Shown: positions 34,176 through 47,433, counted from the stretch's first letter. The stretch: 64,000 bases of DNA from Poecilobothrus nobilitatus (GCA_947095535.1 OX352773.1:29843398-29907397), one strand, 5' to 3'. Program-made: numbers and translations. Notes: generated by a model from the sequence alone, not told the origin.

Positions 34176-34899
34176 AATTATATTTTAAACTTTATATGCT
34201 AGGGCTTATCTGTAACGAGTACTTTTTAAAAAAAAAAAAAAATAAAAAAATAAAAAGACAAGGTTTTAAATTACAAGGATACTTTTTCTATTATTTAAAC
34301 ATGGATTTTAATTAGTAATTCATCGAACATTTTAGAGATCAAGGATATTCAAATTTTCTCTAACTTACGTCTTGAAGTCATACAAGTATACATAAATATT
34401 TCATAAAAATTACTTAAAATTTAAATTTTTTATATTTGAAATTAAATTAACAAAAACTTTTAAAATTATAAAAATATCTTCAATTTGTTTCCACCAATTT
34501 TATAATTTTTTTTTTTTTTTTTTTCTAAAATTAACCCAAAATATACCTATAAAAAAAGAAAAAAAGTATAATAATGACTTTTAATTGTATTGTACAACAG
34601 AAAATGAATTTAAATTTTTTACTTATAAAATAAAAATAAAAGGAGCACAAAACTTATGTATTTTAAGTTGTCCCTTTCTAAATGTGATCTGAATTTTTAA
34701 TGTGAATCTGAACTAGAAAGATAATTATTTGTTAACTTATTTCGAAAAAAAAAAAAAACAAAAAGGAAAAAAAAAAAGAAAAGATGTTTAACAAAAAAAA
34801 AAAAAAAAAAAATGGTTACAAAAATAAATTTTAATTTTTTGTTTTACACAACAATTTTCAGCTCTTTGGTAGGTCTTTAATTTTATTTTTTTTTTTTAT

Positions 34900-35115
34900 T
34901 ATTGTTATATTGTTCTCCTTGTTGTTATCCTATTAAAGGAGCCAATTGTTCCCGGTAAGTTACATGTATGACAAGTTATGTCAATTATACTGTGAACATT
35001 CGAAAAAATTTTCATATAAATTAAGTTCTCATGGGTGGTCTTTATTTAATCAAAAACGTGTTTTATTGGTGATCAATATCCCCCTGTGCGATGATCTCAT
35101 AATGTACCACCTGTA
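34900..35115. promoter_or_regulatory. Candidate kn intronic enhancer with Ci/Gli site
   Basis: About 215 bp of mixed-composition sequence with few homopolymers. It contains TGGGTGGTC at 35032-35040, an exact match to the Ci/Gli consensus, plus homeodomain-like TTTAATCA and TTATTG cores and a CCACCTG E-box near 35107. In the Drosophila wing disc kn is activated by Hedgehog signalling through Ci. The sequence match is direct; enhancer activity is inference. Confidence 0.35.
35032..35040 (+). promoter_or_regulatory. Exact Ci/Gli binding consensus
   Basis: TGGGTGGTC, with no mismatch to the Gli-family consensus. I noticed no second exact copy on either strand of this window, although no exhaustive search was run. 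Confidence 0.45.
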
Positions 35116-36169
35116 AAGAATTATATATAATATCTTCTTTTGTTTTTTTTGATTAGGTATGCGACAAAAAATTCGAAATAAATTTTTTTTTTTTTTTTAT
35201 TTATTTTTGCGTGCTTTATCGAATTTTTTATTTTTTTTGTTTTTTGTTTTTTTTTCTTGTACCTCCAAATACATATTACGATTTTCCGTTGATTTTCTGT
35301 GATTTTCTGCAAATCCAAATTTTTTTTTTTTGTTTTTATAAAGATTTTTTCAGAATTAAAAGTAAGATCCTTATAAAAAAAATAAAAAATTTCTTGGACA
35401 ACAGAAATCTTTATCAGAAATTGAAGAAAAGAATTCAAAAAGACAACCAACAAAAAGAAAAAAAGAATTATTAAAAAAAATGCGAAATCAAATGCGAGTG
35501 AGATGTTTAGTAGCTTTTATGTTAACTCGTCATAAATATAAGTTTTCTTATGTTTTTTGTTGTTCCATTGATGGAACAGTATGTTTTTTTTTTTTTTTTT
35601 TTTTAACTTGGACTATTACTGCCTGTTTGGTTAGGAATTTTGATGAATATTATTACAATTACGAAGTAGTATGAGAACTTAATTTTTATGATCACTGTTT
35701 TTTTTTTTTTACACTTATTAATTCATAACATTTTCTAGTATTAAAAATTTCTTTTAGAATAGAATTTATTTGAATTAAATTTGTTGCCACTATATAATTC
35801 CAATAAAGCCCAGCAACACAGTGATCTGATCTAAATTTTTTAACTTTATATATAGTATAGGTTTAAATAATTGTAAACAAAACATATTTTAACCATATTA
35901 GTTAAAATTTCTATAGAATTATAGTTGAATTATTTATTAAAAGTGGACTTGAATTAATAAAGTTTATTGAATGCTCATAATTTTATGTGTTTTTTATTTT
36001 TATTATGTTATGTTATTTTTTTTTTTGTTTTTTTTTTTTTAAAGAGTGAAATAAAAATAAGCGAAACATAAAAATTCATGCGATTTTCTGATACACTGAT
36101 GAGTAAATTTTTGTATACATATATATACATAATAATATAAAATAGACAAAGATGATGCTAATTGGATCA

Positions 36170-36200
36170 GAAAGAAAGAAAGAAAGAAAGAAAAAAAAAA
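36170..36200. repeat. GAAA microsatellite
   Basis: About six consecutive GAAA units followed by an A run. Confidence 0.8.
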
Positions 36201-37373
36201 AGAAGAAAGAAGAAGTCGGCACTCATTCAATTGTTTTGCCGATTTTGTAAAATACATATAAAAAAATTATTGTCATACATGGCACGTGAAAGGAATCAAT
36301 AACAATTGCAAGCCATATGCTTTTCTTTACTTATACAATAAAATATCGTTTGTAATCGTTCAAAGTAATCATTTGATTTTTTTTTTTGTTTTTGTATTTT
36401 CTCTGTGTACATTTTTTTACTACATATTTATATTATATATAGTTTCTATTTAAGAATTTTTTTTTTATTTAAAGTTCATATTCAAAAAAAAAAAAAATTT
36501 AAATCTAAATAAATCAAAATAAGAATTTAGAAATTGCGTTGTTCATTGTCATCAATAACATAACATTTAAAGATGCGTAGTGAAAATAAAATCAAAACAA
36601 AAAAAAAAAATGAAAAAAAATAAAATAAAATTAGATATTATCATTGTTATATTTATATAATATAGGTACACAATATACATACATATATATATATGAAAAG
36701 TTGCATTCAATGTATACTTGAACAAGTTAAAGAAGTTAAAAGGATAATTGCACAAATCAAAGAAAATCATGTTTAACATAACAGTAGCATCAAAGAAAAT
36801 AAAAAAAAAATAATCATTTATCATTCCATAAGAGTAATTAACAAAAGTAACTAACAACAGATTCAAGTATCACAGCATAAGAAATTAAAATCAATCTAAA
36901 TATGCTTATCTGCATCAAATTGATGTAATATAACTCTTTGAAATAATTAAGATTCTATGTTTTGTTTTTTTTTTTTTTGTTGCTTCCTAATTTAATAAAA
37001 CAACCAACCAATCTTATTTTATTTGATTTGGTTTTGTTTAAATTGTTGTTGGTTTATAAGGATTTTACAAATTGGGATTTTTTTTATCGATATGATAGAA
37101 AACTTAGGATCTATATAGAAAAATTTTGATCTGTTTTATTTGCACTTTTATTGATGGAACTGTAATTTATCTATAATTTTAATTTAAAATATCACATAGA
37201 ATGTATATAATGTATGTTATTCTTCTTTTAATAATAATTTTCTATTTGTATACAGAATTCCAGCCAAAGTCCTAAATTCTTTTAATAATTTAAATTTTGT
37301 ATCCCAATGTTTCCCAATGTTTTTAGCACATTTCCAAAAAAAATTTGAAAAAATGTGTTTATTAGTTTCACTC

Positions 37374-38530
37374 TGTCCGTCCGTCCGTCCGTCCGTCCGT
37401 CCGTCCATCCGTCTGTTTACAAAACTTCTACACCGTTAAAGATAGAGAAAAAAATTTTTAACCATGGATAGGTCTCATAAAAAAAATAATTTTGTGGAAC
37501 AACTTTTTCATGTAGCCCCCCCCCTTAACGGAGCTACAGCCCCTCAAACTTTGAAAAAGCCCTATTTTTAAATGCATATATCTTATGTTCTGCTTAAGAT
37601 CTTTTCAATCTGAAAACGGCATTCGACAGGTATTTTTTTTATCTTTGTAAATTAATATCAAAATTATACAATTTTTTTAAATTTAGTATTTCAATTTACC
37701 GTTATGTGAAAACCAAATTTTGCATGATTTTTCTACTTTCATAACTCCGGCACGCTTCTAGATAGAAGCTTGAAATTTTGAGGCAAGAAAGAACTCTTAG
37801 AATTAGTATAAGTTTGCTCAGAAAATTTTTTGGACCACCCCCTGATTATGAGATATGAAGGCTTAAAAATTGAAAATTTGCTATTTTTAAACACCTGTAA
37901 CTTAGGCACCTATACACATTTTACTTCTGCAAGATATAAAATTTAAAGCTACAGTAATATATTTTAATGTGTGTTAAAGGTTTGTTTTAGTTGTAAAGGG
38001 TTCCAAAGTTGCAGCTCTTCAAAATTGCGAAAAAGTCCCATTTTCAGATGTATATATCTCACGCCCTGCGTAATAGTTTTGCAATCTAAAACCGCCAGAA
38101 GATCGAAAATTTTATTATCTATATAAAACAATATCAAAATTATGCAATATTTTGTAATTTACTATTTAAATTTACCGTTATGTGAAAACCATATTTTGCA
38201 TGAAATTTCTTTTTTCATAACTCCGGCACGCCTTTAGATAGAAACCTGAAATTTTGAGACAAGAAAGAACTCTTAGAATTAGTATAAGTTTCCTCAAAAA
38301 ATTTTTTGGTAACACCCCCTCTTTAAGAGTTATTACGCCTCAAAAATTAAAAATTTGCTATTTTTAGACACCTGTAAAAATTTTTCTTCGGCATGAAAAT
38401 TAAAGGTTCAATAATATATTTTTACGCGTGTTAATGGCTTTTCTTAGTTATATAGGATTCCGGACTTACGGCGCCTCAAAATTTCGAAAATGTCCTATTT
38501 TCACATTTTTTCTTATTACATGAAATTTTC
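37374..38530. repeat. TCCG array plus 476-bp tandem repeat, about 2.2 copies
   Basis: Starts with a TCCG tetranucleotide array (37374-37416), then a long-period tandem repeat. TTTACCGTTATGTGAAAACC occurs at 37695 and 38171, and ATAACTCCGGCACGC at 37741 and 38217, both exactly 476 bp apart. A third, partial copy of the CCTCAAA...TTTTGAAA-type block begins near 38440. It is GC-richer than its neighbourhood, with C runs, and has no open frame. The combination of a TCCG run and ATAACTCCGG blocks resembles dispersed repeats I associate loosely with insect genomes, but I cannot name the family. Confidence 0.7.
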
Positions 38531-41500
38531 AAATTTTTGTGCAAGTCAAAATTCTAAACAGTTTGTATTGAGTTTGGAAATGTGCGCTTTTAAAAACCGT
38601 TGGTTTACATTCTACCTTGTTTTTTTTAGTATGACCACATTTTCTCCTATACCTTGTGGAAAATGAAGTATGAAGTTTTATTGAATTATCGCTTCGTTTT
38701 CTCTTAAAAATAATAATAAAATTTGTACTTGTATCTTTTGTTTTGAGACTCTCTTAATATCGCATCAGTATAATCAATGAATTCATTTAAAAATTAATCA
38801 TTATCTTATAGATTATATAATAATAAAATATTAATTGTTGTCAAAGTAACTTTGCATTGTCCCTTTAAATAGACTTAAACTATTTTTTCCGTACAAAAAA
38901 TATAAACTATAGTATTGAAATTGTTATTTTAGAGGAATTGTATTAATTCCGGACGATTCTTATTTTAAAAAATTTTACATATAAAAATTTTATCTTGTTA
39001 TCGATCAGATTCCGAAACATCATAAAAAAAAAAATTATATGGTCGGTTCAATACCGTTTTTGTTTCATTCAATTTAACTAGACGTAATTACACAATATAA
39101 GTTTTTTGTACGCTCGCGGTATATTTATTCAAAAAAAAAATTTATATTTTCTGTTGCCATCTCTCTCTTTAATAAATTTTTTTGATTTATTTTTTTTTCA
39201 AAAAAACGAATCATATTTTAATAGGAGTTGAAATTGAAAATAAACTGACTGATTTCTCATATTTTGTGTCTGAGAGAGCTTGAGAGACTTATTTTTAAAA
39301 CTGTTCTAAAGCAAAAAATAAAAATTGCGATTTAAGCGACATCTAACAAAGTGATTTCTTTTTTTTATTACACATTTTTAGTAGCTTCTGTTGCTTTTTT
39401 GTTTTTTTTTATTATTATTATTACTATTGCTGTTTTTGTATAGTCTATTGTTTTAATATTTTTTGAATTCAATAAAAACGCCTTTTTTGGTATTTATTAT
39501 CTTAACAATTCTTCTCAATGGTTTTTTTTTTTTTTTCTTTTTTGGTTGCGCATAAATGTATAAAACATTAAGAAGTTATGATTCAACAAAAAAAAAAAAG
39601 TTTACATAAAATACTTTAGAAGTGTTATTTATATATGATAGATATTATAATACATTCTTTTTTGTATAGAGAAAGCGAAAAGAAAATGTTTTAAATTATT
39701 ATGAATTAACAAATCTATTGAAAAGATTTTTTTGAAAATCTATAAGTTTAGGTTCAGGAGAATCATGAAAATCAAAAGAAAATAAATAACAACCTATACA
39801 TTTGAATTGCTAATATAAATATTAGAACTTTTGAATTAAATTATTTCTTCATCTACTGTTATCTCTGATTACCTAAATGTATTCTCTCCAAAAATTTTAT
39901 AAAGAGGTCTTACTCTTTTAGAAGACTTTCCACAAGCAATAAACTTCCTCTTCTTCAATGAAACGAGTTTGGATCGATATACAATTCGTTCAATCATGAC
40001 GGTTGAATCATAAGGTCTAAATAATATTATCTTTAAGTTTTAAGTTTTAAAAAAAAAAAATCTATAAAAATATAATATAAAATGTTAAATAACATATAAT
40101 TTAAATTTGATTTTCCTAAATCAGATCACACAATCCATCTGATCTGATTCATTTCTTTAATTGATAATTAAAATTACATTCTTATTTTATATATATAATA
40201 ATCCAAAAAAAAAAACAAAATTCGACATAATTCCCTAACGATTTTCAATAAATCTTTAGATAATGTTTTTTTTTTTTAAACTTTTTTTTTACTATTTTTC
40301 TTTTTGTTTTTTTTTTTTGTGATCTTTGATTCGTATCAGTTATAGAAAAGGTAAGATCATAATATACGCGATCAAAGCGCAAAAGATCAATCACAATGAG
40401 TTGCAAAAAAAAAAAGTAAAAAAAAAAACAAAAAAACAAGCAAAAAAGACCTCCGAATTCATTTTGAATCTTTGAACAGATTTTTTAATTGGCAATTGTC
40501 CAGTTACAAGGAGCACATCAATTTTTTTTTTTTTTTTTTTTCAGTTTTGATTTTTATAATTTTCATCAATCAATCATAGATTAAAAGTAAAAAAAAAAAA
40601 AGAAAAAGAAATTGCAACAACCAAGAACAACATCCAAGATGTAGTTGAAATTAAAATTATAAATAAAAAACTGTCATATGTAATTATAATGCAACAATAT
40701 TGATATTGAATATTAGAAAATATTGTCTACTTGTGGATGGAACCTTTAATTCTCATAATTATCTTTAAAAAAAAAAAAAAAAAAGAAGAAAATTAAGCTA
40801 AGAATTTACTCTCAATATTCTAGAAATGTGATTTACACGAGTTCAGTAATTCTTGGCAACGACAATATTTGCTCCGAATAATTTCACGTCTATTTTGAAA
40901 AAAGAGGTTTTTTTTTTTTTCGAAGTTTTCAAATCCTGTCATGTTGGAAGTTTTTCGTACATATGCGTTTTTAGAGCGTTAGAGCGTTAATGTGTAAAAA
41001 AAAATGAAATTTTTTTTTTTATTTACCATCAACACGTTTTTCCATTAATTTTGTTTTTCTTTTTTTCTTTAACGTACACAAAAAAAAAAAAAAAACAAAA
41101 AAAAAAAATTAAATTAAAATTCGCATCGTTTACAAGAATTTTAACATTACTTGCATAACTCGACGCACACCATTTTCAATATAAGGTAATAAGTGGTGCC
41201 GATCATATTGGAATCAGAGGTAATTGTATCGTGTTTACATTATATTTTTTCCCTTTTCTGTTCTATTTTATTTTTTAGTTTTATATGTTTTGTGTTTTGT
41301 GTTTTTTTTTTTTTGTTTTATATTATGGGTTTAGAAAGTTGATTATACATATTTAAAATTAATATAATTTTCTAGAATAGATTTTAATTATATGTATAAC
41401 TAAATATATAGAATATAAATAATATAAACATCCTATTAATTTTATGATGACCACTTATGGTGGTAAAAAAATCCTTATTTGATATAATGTATATATATAT

Positions 41501-42123
41501 ATATATGTACATCAGAATAATGACTTGCTTATTATCCTGTTAGATTTTAAAAATATATGTATACATTATTCTATATATATCCAATAATAAAGATGTCCTT
41601 CAAATAAATCATATCTAAATATATTATTTGGAAAGTAACAATTAAATCATATTAAAATTACCTGTAATTATTACTTATCATTGAATTAATTTTTGTTTTA
41701 CTTATACATATACTTGGTATTTAATAACATGTTTATTTGTTTGTTTATTTACTTTAGTGGTTACTGGTAGGCCAATATAATGGTTTTCAAAAAAAAAAAA
41801 AAACAAAATCATCCATGATTACCATTCAACTACATACTTATATATAATTAAATTTGAATATACTGTATGAAAATAATTTTTGAGGCAGAGGCAAAAACCC
41901 AAATAAAGAAATTTTAAATGTTTGTATTTAATTAGAGTAGTAAATCGTCTTAAAATATTCTCGTAATTTGAATGTGAATAAACCGTTATCATTGCATTTT
42001 CCCATATCAATTGCAATTGAATTTAAAGTCTAGGAAACCCACAAAGTTCATAAATTTTTATACATATAACTAAAAAATATGACTCCTTAAAATCAAATGG
42101 ATTCAACTGGAAATAATTCCATT
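38531..42123. other. Giant intron segment: no gene
   Basis: A/T-rich intron. More complex unique patches lie at about 39890-40020, 40455-40520 and 41116-41240; these are the only stretches that look selected rather than drifted. The frame at 40245-40439 is a T/A-tract translation. Confidence 0.6.
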
Positions 42124-42318
42124 TCGGAACCTTGGTGGCCTAGTGGGCAGGAGCGTACAAAATGCGAAGTAAACACCGAGGGAGTAGTGTGGGATCCAAT
42201 TTCACATACGTCATAAGAATAAGTCCCTCTTACAACATTTACAGCCATACCTGGAAAGTAAAGCCTGTGTAATTTCCTTGTGACATGTATGTGGCGGGGC
42301 AATAAACTAAAAAAAAAA
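42124..42318 (+). mobile_element. tRNA-derived SINE
   Basis: An approximately 195-bp GC-richer insertion. TGGCCTAGTGG at 42136-42146 is a perfect pol III A-box (TRGYNNARNNG). GGATCCAATTTC at 42192-42203 resembles a decayed B-box. The element ends in an A-run at about 42309-42318. The A-to-B distance of 56 bp fits a tRNA head. No clear target-site duplication was seen. The minus-strand frame at 42093-42302 is a shadow of this element. Confidence 0.65.
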
Positions 42319-45310
42319 GTTTGTCTAGCTTGAAATTAATACGATGCTTTGAATCTAATATGTAGTTTATATTAAAAGAGTGTTGAAATTTTGTTTACTA
42401 TAATCAATCGAAGGTACGCTAAACTAACTGCACTAGCTGAAAATTTCCAAACCCTTATTAGAAAATTTTTGTGTTGATGCGTTTTTAAAAGTTTTTAAAT
42501 ATTATATTATGTATTACATTATAAATTTATAACAACAAATGAAACAAATTTCATATATAATTTCAATCAGTTTTTTTTCAGATTTTTGTAGCTTCTGTAT
42601 TTCCTATATTTCAATAAACTTTTCATCATAAACTTAACACAATTCCCCTTTTTAATTCTATATCCAGACTTTAATGTTTTAAATATTCTATAATGTAATA
42701 ATCTAGTAAAGCTGGTAACCTTAATTTAGAACATTTAATTATCTATATATAAAATATGTTAAATAGTCCCAAAAAACAAACAAACAAACAAAAAAAAAGG
42801 TACTGACTTCCCTTTTATATAAATGATTTGATAGTAATTAACCATTAAATTGTCAATTTGCGTGTTAATTTATTGGACTTTTTATTGTCACATCACATGT
42901 AAAATGTGACAGTTGAATGACTCCTCTCCTACTCCATATTCTATATTCTACATTTGCAAATAATAATTATGTAAATGTGTATACTATATGCCTATAAGGA
43001 TTCTAAATAAATATGAAGTAATTTTATGATTTTTAAATAGAATATGACAGTTTTTAAAAGAAGAATAGAATTTTTTTTTTTAATTTAAATTGATTTAACT
43101 GACATTCAATTCATACAAGAAAATATTCTCTTCTATAGATTTAAATTTGAATTTTTTTTGTTTTAAATGAATTGAAAAGTGGATGACGTAAAAGTTGAAA
43201 TAGATTTTATTGAATTAATTTAAATCAAAATATTTTAAGTGTGTGTGATTTGATCTTATATGGAACACATAGCTGCATATATTAAATTTATTTATTTTTT
43301 TTTTTTTTTTCTTTTTGGATTATAATCAGATTTAAAAGATTAAAATAAAAGTCTTATCTATCAATAAGAATCGGAAAACGAAATAAAAAAAAAAAAAAAA
43401 CTAGATTAAAAGATAAAAAAGAAACAAAAAAAAAAACTCCTAAATTTATGCAATTCTAATTAAGAAAAAAAAAAAAAAAATAGAAATGGTAAATAGAAAT
43501 AAAATTCTAAATTCACATAATAATCCATAAAACTATGTAAAATAATGAAAATTCAATACGGAAAAATAGAAAAAGAAGAAAAAATTAAAATAAAAAGGTA
43601 AAAAAAATAGAATGGAAAAATCGAAAGAAAAACAAAAAAAAAAATAGAATTCCAAATTGAAATCTGTGAGAAATTCCACATTTGTACATGATCTGAGAAT
43701 TTCAATAAGGTCCATAAACATTGCGTAAAAATTCTTTTGTTATGTCCTCATCATTTTTACTCTCAATCCATTATCAAAAATCATCATCACGATCATCATA
43801 ATCATTTTCATCATCAATATCATTTTAAATCAAGATTATCATTATTATTAAAAATTTCTACATACTATTTATAATACTATGAGCATTGAAGTTTTGTTTT
43901 TGTGTTTTTTTTTTTTTTAAACAGAGTAGCAACAGAAATAGAAGCAGCAACAACAATAATAACCACTTGTTGTTCTTCTTTTTCTTATTCGTATATTAAC
44001 GAAGTGAAGAAAAAGGTGCCCGCCAATCCATCATTGTATATTTTTATTTTTTTTTTTTTGTTTTTTTGTTAGAGACTTGAATTTCTGATGATTGATTTTT
44101 ACATTTCCTAAATTTGGATTTTGTGTTATATGTACTAGTGTTGAACTTTTACATAAACAACAACAACAACAATAAATAGAAATCAGGACAAAACCAAAGT
44201 GTCTACAACAATCGTGTCCAATGTCGTCGTCGTCGTCGTCGTTTTCTTTGTCATTTTTTTCTTGTTTGTTGCCATGATTAAATTGTGTATTAACTTTATG
44301 GTTTTAATTTTTTTTTTTTGAAGTTTTTGTCTCATTCTTTCATCATATCAGTTACAAAAGACTCGTTTTTTTTCCAGTACAATATTTTGTTTGTTATTTA
44401 TCAATTGTTGTTCTTATGAAAAAAAAAAAAAAACAGTTTTATCATATATTCCAAGATATTTTGAAAACTTATTGCAATAATAAGATCAAGATCAGTTCAC
44501 TTCAGATCAAATCATATCAAAAACTATTGCTAGCTAACTTGGTGGCTGCAATATACGTAAGTAAATGTGAGTTCATCAATAAAACATAAGTCAAAAAATA
44601 AGTTTTAAAAGAGAAAATAACAGCTTGTTGAACGTTTTCTATATATTATAGATATTTTTTTTTTTTTTTTGATTTATTTTGAAGTCGGTTTCGGTCGATC
44701 GGTCGGTTTGTTTTTATGAAGTTGAACGATAATTGTAATTGTTTGTTAAAAAATAAAAAGAAAAAAGAAAAAAAAAAACAAAATAAAAATCATGATCTCA
44801 TCAATATTATAATCAAAATAACAATCAATATCAATTAAATCAAAAGGTAAAAAGAAATATTATTATTGATTGCGCGTACATTATCGCATCAAAATCATAA
44901 TAATGTGATGATGACAAAAATCAGATGTAAGTATATATATATATATTTTTTTTTATTGTTTTATATATAGTTATTGCAATATTGTTGCTATACTGTTGTT
45001 ACTGTTCCTTTTTTGATTGCTATTTATGTATGTTTTGATTTGTTTTTATTTTTATCAGAAATTTTCAATTTCATATATGCGCCACTATAAAGGAATTACA
45101 AAAAAAAAAAAAAAAAAATTCACAAAAATCTAAGCTGATGTGCTCAAGATCACATTGATGATGACGGAGAAGAATGATGATAGATGGTGGATAGGTAGCA
45201 TTTTATTTATTTTTTGTATAATTGTTTTTTATAGATTGGATATAGATTTGAGATTATTGTTGGGGATATTGGATTTGATTTGATTTGATTGAAAATTAAA
45301 AATGATGATG

Positions 45311-45354
45311 AGCACAAGTCGTTAAACTTATATAAGCGTATTATGACTTGTGCT
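45311..45354. repeat. Hairpin with 10-bp perfect arms
   Basis: AGCACAAGTC pairs with GACTTGTGCT around a 24-base centre that itself contains the palindrome CTTATATAAG. It lies in one of the few complex, GC-richer stretches of the intron. Too short for a typical microRNA precursor. Confidence 0.4.
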
Positions 45355-47327
45355 ACGGGTAAGTGATTTAATGACAAGGACCTCCATGATAGCGGCAGAT
45401 TGCTGATCAGTTTTTTTTTTTTTTTTTTTTTTTTTTGGTATTTTACGATTGTTTGTTTTGTATCATGTTGTTTGTTTGTTTGTTTTTGTTTTTGATACTG
45501 ATGCTTCTTCTTTTTCTGGTCAACAACAACAACAGAAACAACAAAAAAAAAAAAGATTTATCTTGTCATGTTATTTATTGAACGCTAGTTTTTTTTTGGT
45601 TTTCTGTTCTTATTTTTTCAATATACGAGTAGTATAAGAGAGAGAGTTTTGCGCTTGTTATTGCAATTTATTTATTTATTTATTTTATTTTTTGGTGCCT
45701 TGAATTGAAAGTGCTAGGAAGCTAATAAGTATTTTTTTTTTTCACTATTTAATATTTATCTTTTTATTTAAGCTGTAAGCGTTTGGGAGTTATTTTTTTT
45801 TTTTTGTTAAATCTATAATAAAGTTAAGAAAAGAAGAAAAATTTTTTTCGAATTTGTTAAAAATTAAATAAATTGTAAATAACATTAATTTGGTTAATAA
45901 TACTCAATTATGGATTTAAAGGAAGTTAAAAATTCTCAAATGTATTGTAAATCTTAAAAGAAATTATTTATCTTTAAGGGGAATTAATTTTGTATTAAGT
46001 TTTTTGTTGGGGTTTTTTTTTAATTTTTTTTTTTTGTTTTATACTATAGAAAGAAAATTTTAAATATCTATAGTAAAAACTGGTTAAAATAATTGGAATT
46101 TTAAAATAATGAAGTGGATTTTATTTTAAAATGGACACTTTAATCGAAAATTTAAATGCAATTAATTATTTATATATAGTATAAAGTAAATTTAATGATG
46201 CGAAGTAATATAATGATGGATTATTTTTGAGTTTTTTTTTGAATTTTTTTCTTTGAAATGGACAACTAATTATTTTATAGTTAAAGATCTAATTAAGTCA
46301 ATATGATTGTCAACTTTATGAGATATTTATATGATTTTGACTTGAAAATTCTTCTACTGAAACTATTTAAAAGATTTTTAAAATGTCTTAAAGTAAAAAG
46401 ACAATGTATGAAACAAAAATAATTATAAAGCCCCGTTCAGAGCGAATGTAAGGTGATATGTAGCGGGTATCAGTTGTTAAAAGAATTTGCAATTAGATTT
46501 TCAAAATTTTGCTATATATTTTTAGATATTCTACCTAGTTTTGTCCTGTATTCTTATAGCTATTTGGATGATAGTACATGCATTTTTGGATCGGAATTTT
46601 AAATATTTAAATATAAAAAAAATATTTTTACAAAACATCATTGGAATTGATTTTTAACAATATTAATTTATAAAGTACTTTGATGCACAAGAAGAATAAA
46701 GAAATAGCTTGAAGTAAAACAACTTAAATATAATATATAAAAACAATCTTCTGAAAATAAATATAATAATTAAAGAAAAAAAATGATCTACCAAAACATA
46801 TACCAATATAGTGAATTTTTTTATACCAATATACTGAATGACAAGCTTAAAATCAAAACATATGAAAGTAATTTGATTCAAATTGGTATATAAATTCAAT
46901 ATTGATAGCAATTGTATTAAAATTTCGAAAAATGTAAATCTTTCTTTCTTACATTAATATTTTTTTCCATCATCAAACATGTCTGACATTTACATTAATA
47001 ATATTAATAATATTTATTATATGCAACATATTTGTAAAATAGTTACAATAATTCCATTTAAAATAAGTCTATTGCATATTTTGATTAAATTCTTTACAAT
47101 ATAATACATATGTATACATATATGTAAATATATATTTTTTTTAATCCTTTCTGATTGACAATTTATTTTATACTACAAAAAAAAAACAAAACAAAAAAAA
47201 AAAAAAAGGAAAATTCTTTTTTTTCTTTTATTCCTTTTTTTTATATATTTAAGAAACAACATAAGAAACATTTAATTTCTTATAAAAGGATACATAACAA
47301 ATTATAAGGATGCAAAATTTTGGGTTC

Positions 47328-47354
47328 AAGTATGTAGGTAGTAGGTACATACTT
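47328..47354. repeat. Perfect 9-bp hairpin
   Basis: AAGTATGTA and TACATACTT around a 9-base loop (GGTAGTAGG). Partly a by-product of local TACATA-type sequence. Confidence 0.4.
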
Positions 47355-47419
47355 CCAACTATTACATGAAATTCATTTGGGTAATTTGTTATGTTTTTTT
47401 TTTGTTTCTTTTTACAATA

Positions 47420-47433
47420 TTGACACGTGTCAA
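47420..47433. promoter_or_regulatory. 14-bp palindrome centred on a CACGTG E-box
   Basis: TTGACACGTGTCAA is perfectly symmetric about CACGTG, a class-B E-box of Myc/bHLH type. The extended symmetry suggests a dimer-binding site; the factor is unknown. Confidence 0.3.

Larger units (their letters stand above)
34176..37373. other. Giant intron segment with enhancer-like block
   Basis: A/T-rich except for 34900-35115, which is unique sequence with the Ci/Gli site, and about 35780-35830. A GAAA microsatellite lies at 36170-36200. The opposed frames at 35121-35474 are A/T-tract translations. No gene. Confidence 0.6.

Noticed and set aside
35121..35474. Overlapping opposed frames of 110 and 87 codons
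   Set aside because: Both are translations of poly-A/poly-T sequence, Lys-rich on one strand and Phe-rich on the other.
36280..36292. CACGTG E-box at about 36.28 kb
   Set aside because: A bare six-base site in ordinary sequence, without extended symmetry or context.
37217..37408. Frame with a DGRT repeat
   Set aside because: The repeat comes from the TCCG microsatellite; it is part of a non-coding repeat.
42093..42302. 69-codon minus-strand frame of mixed composition
   Set aside because: It lies over the tRNA-derived SINE and is explained by it.
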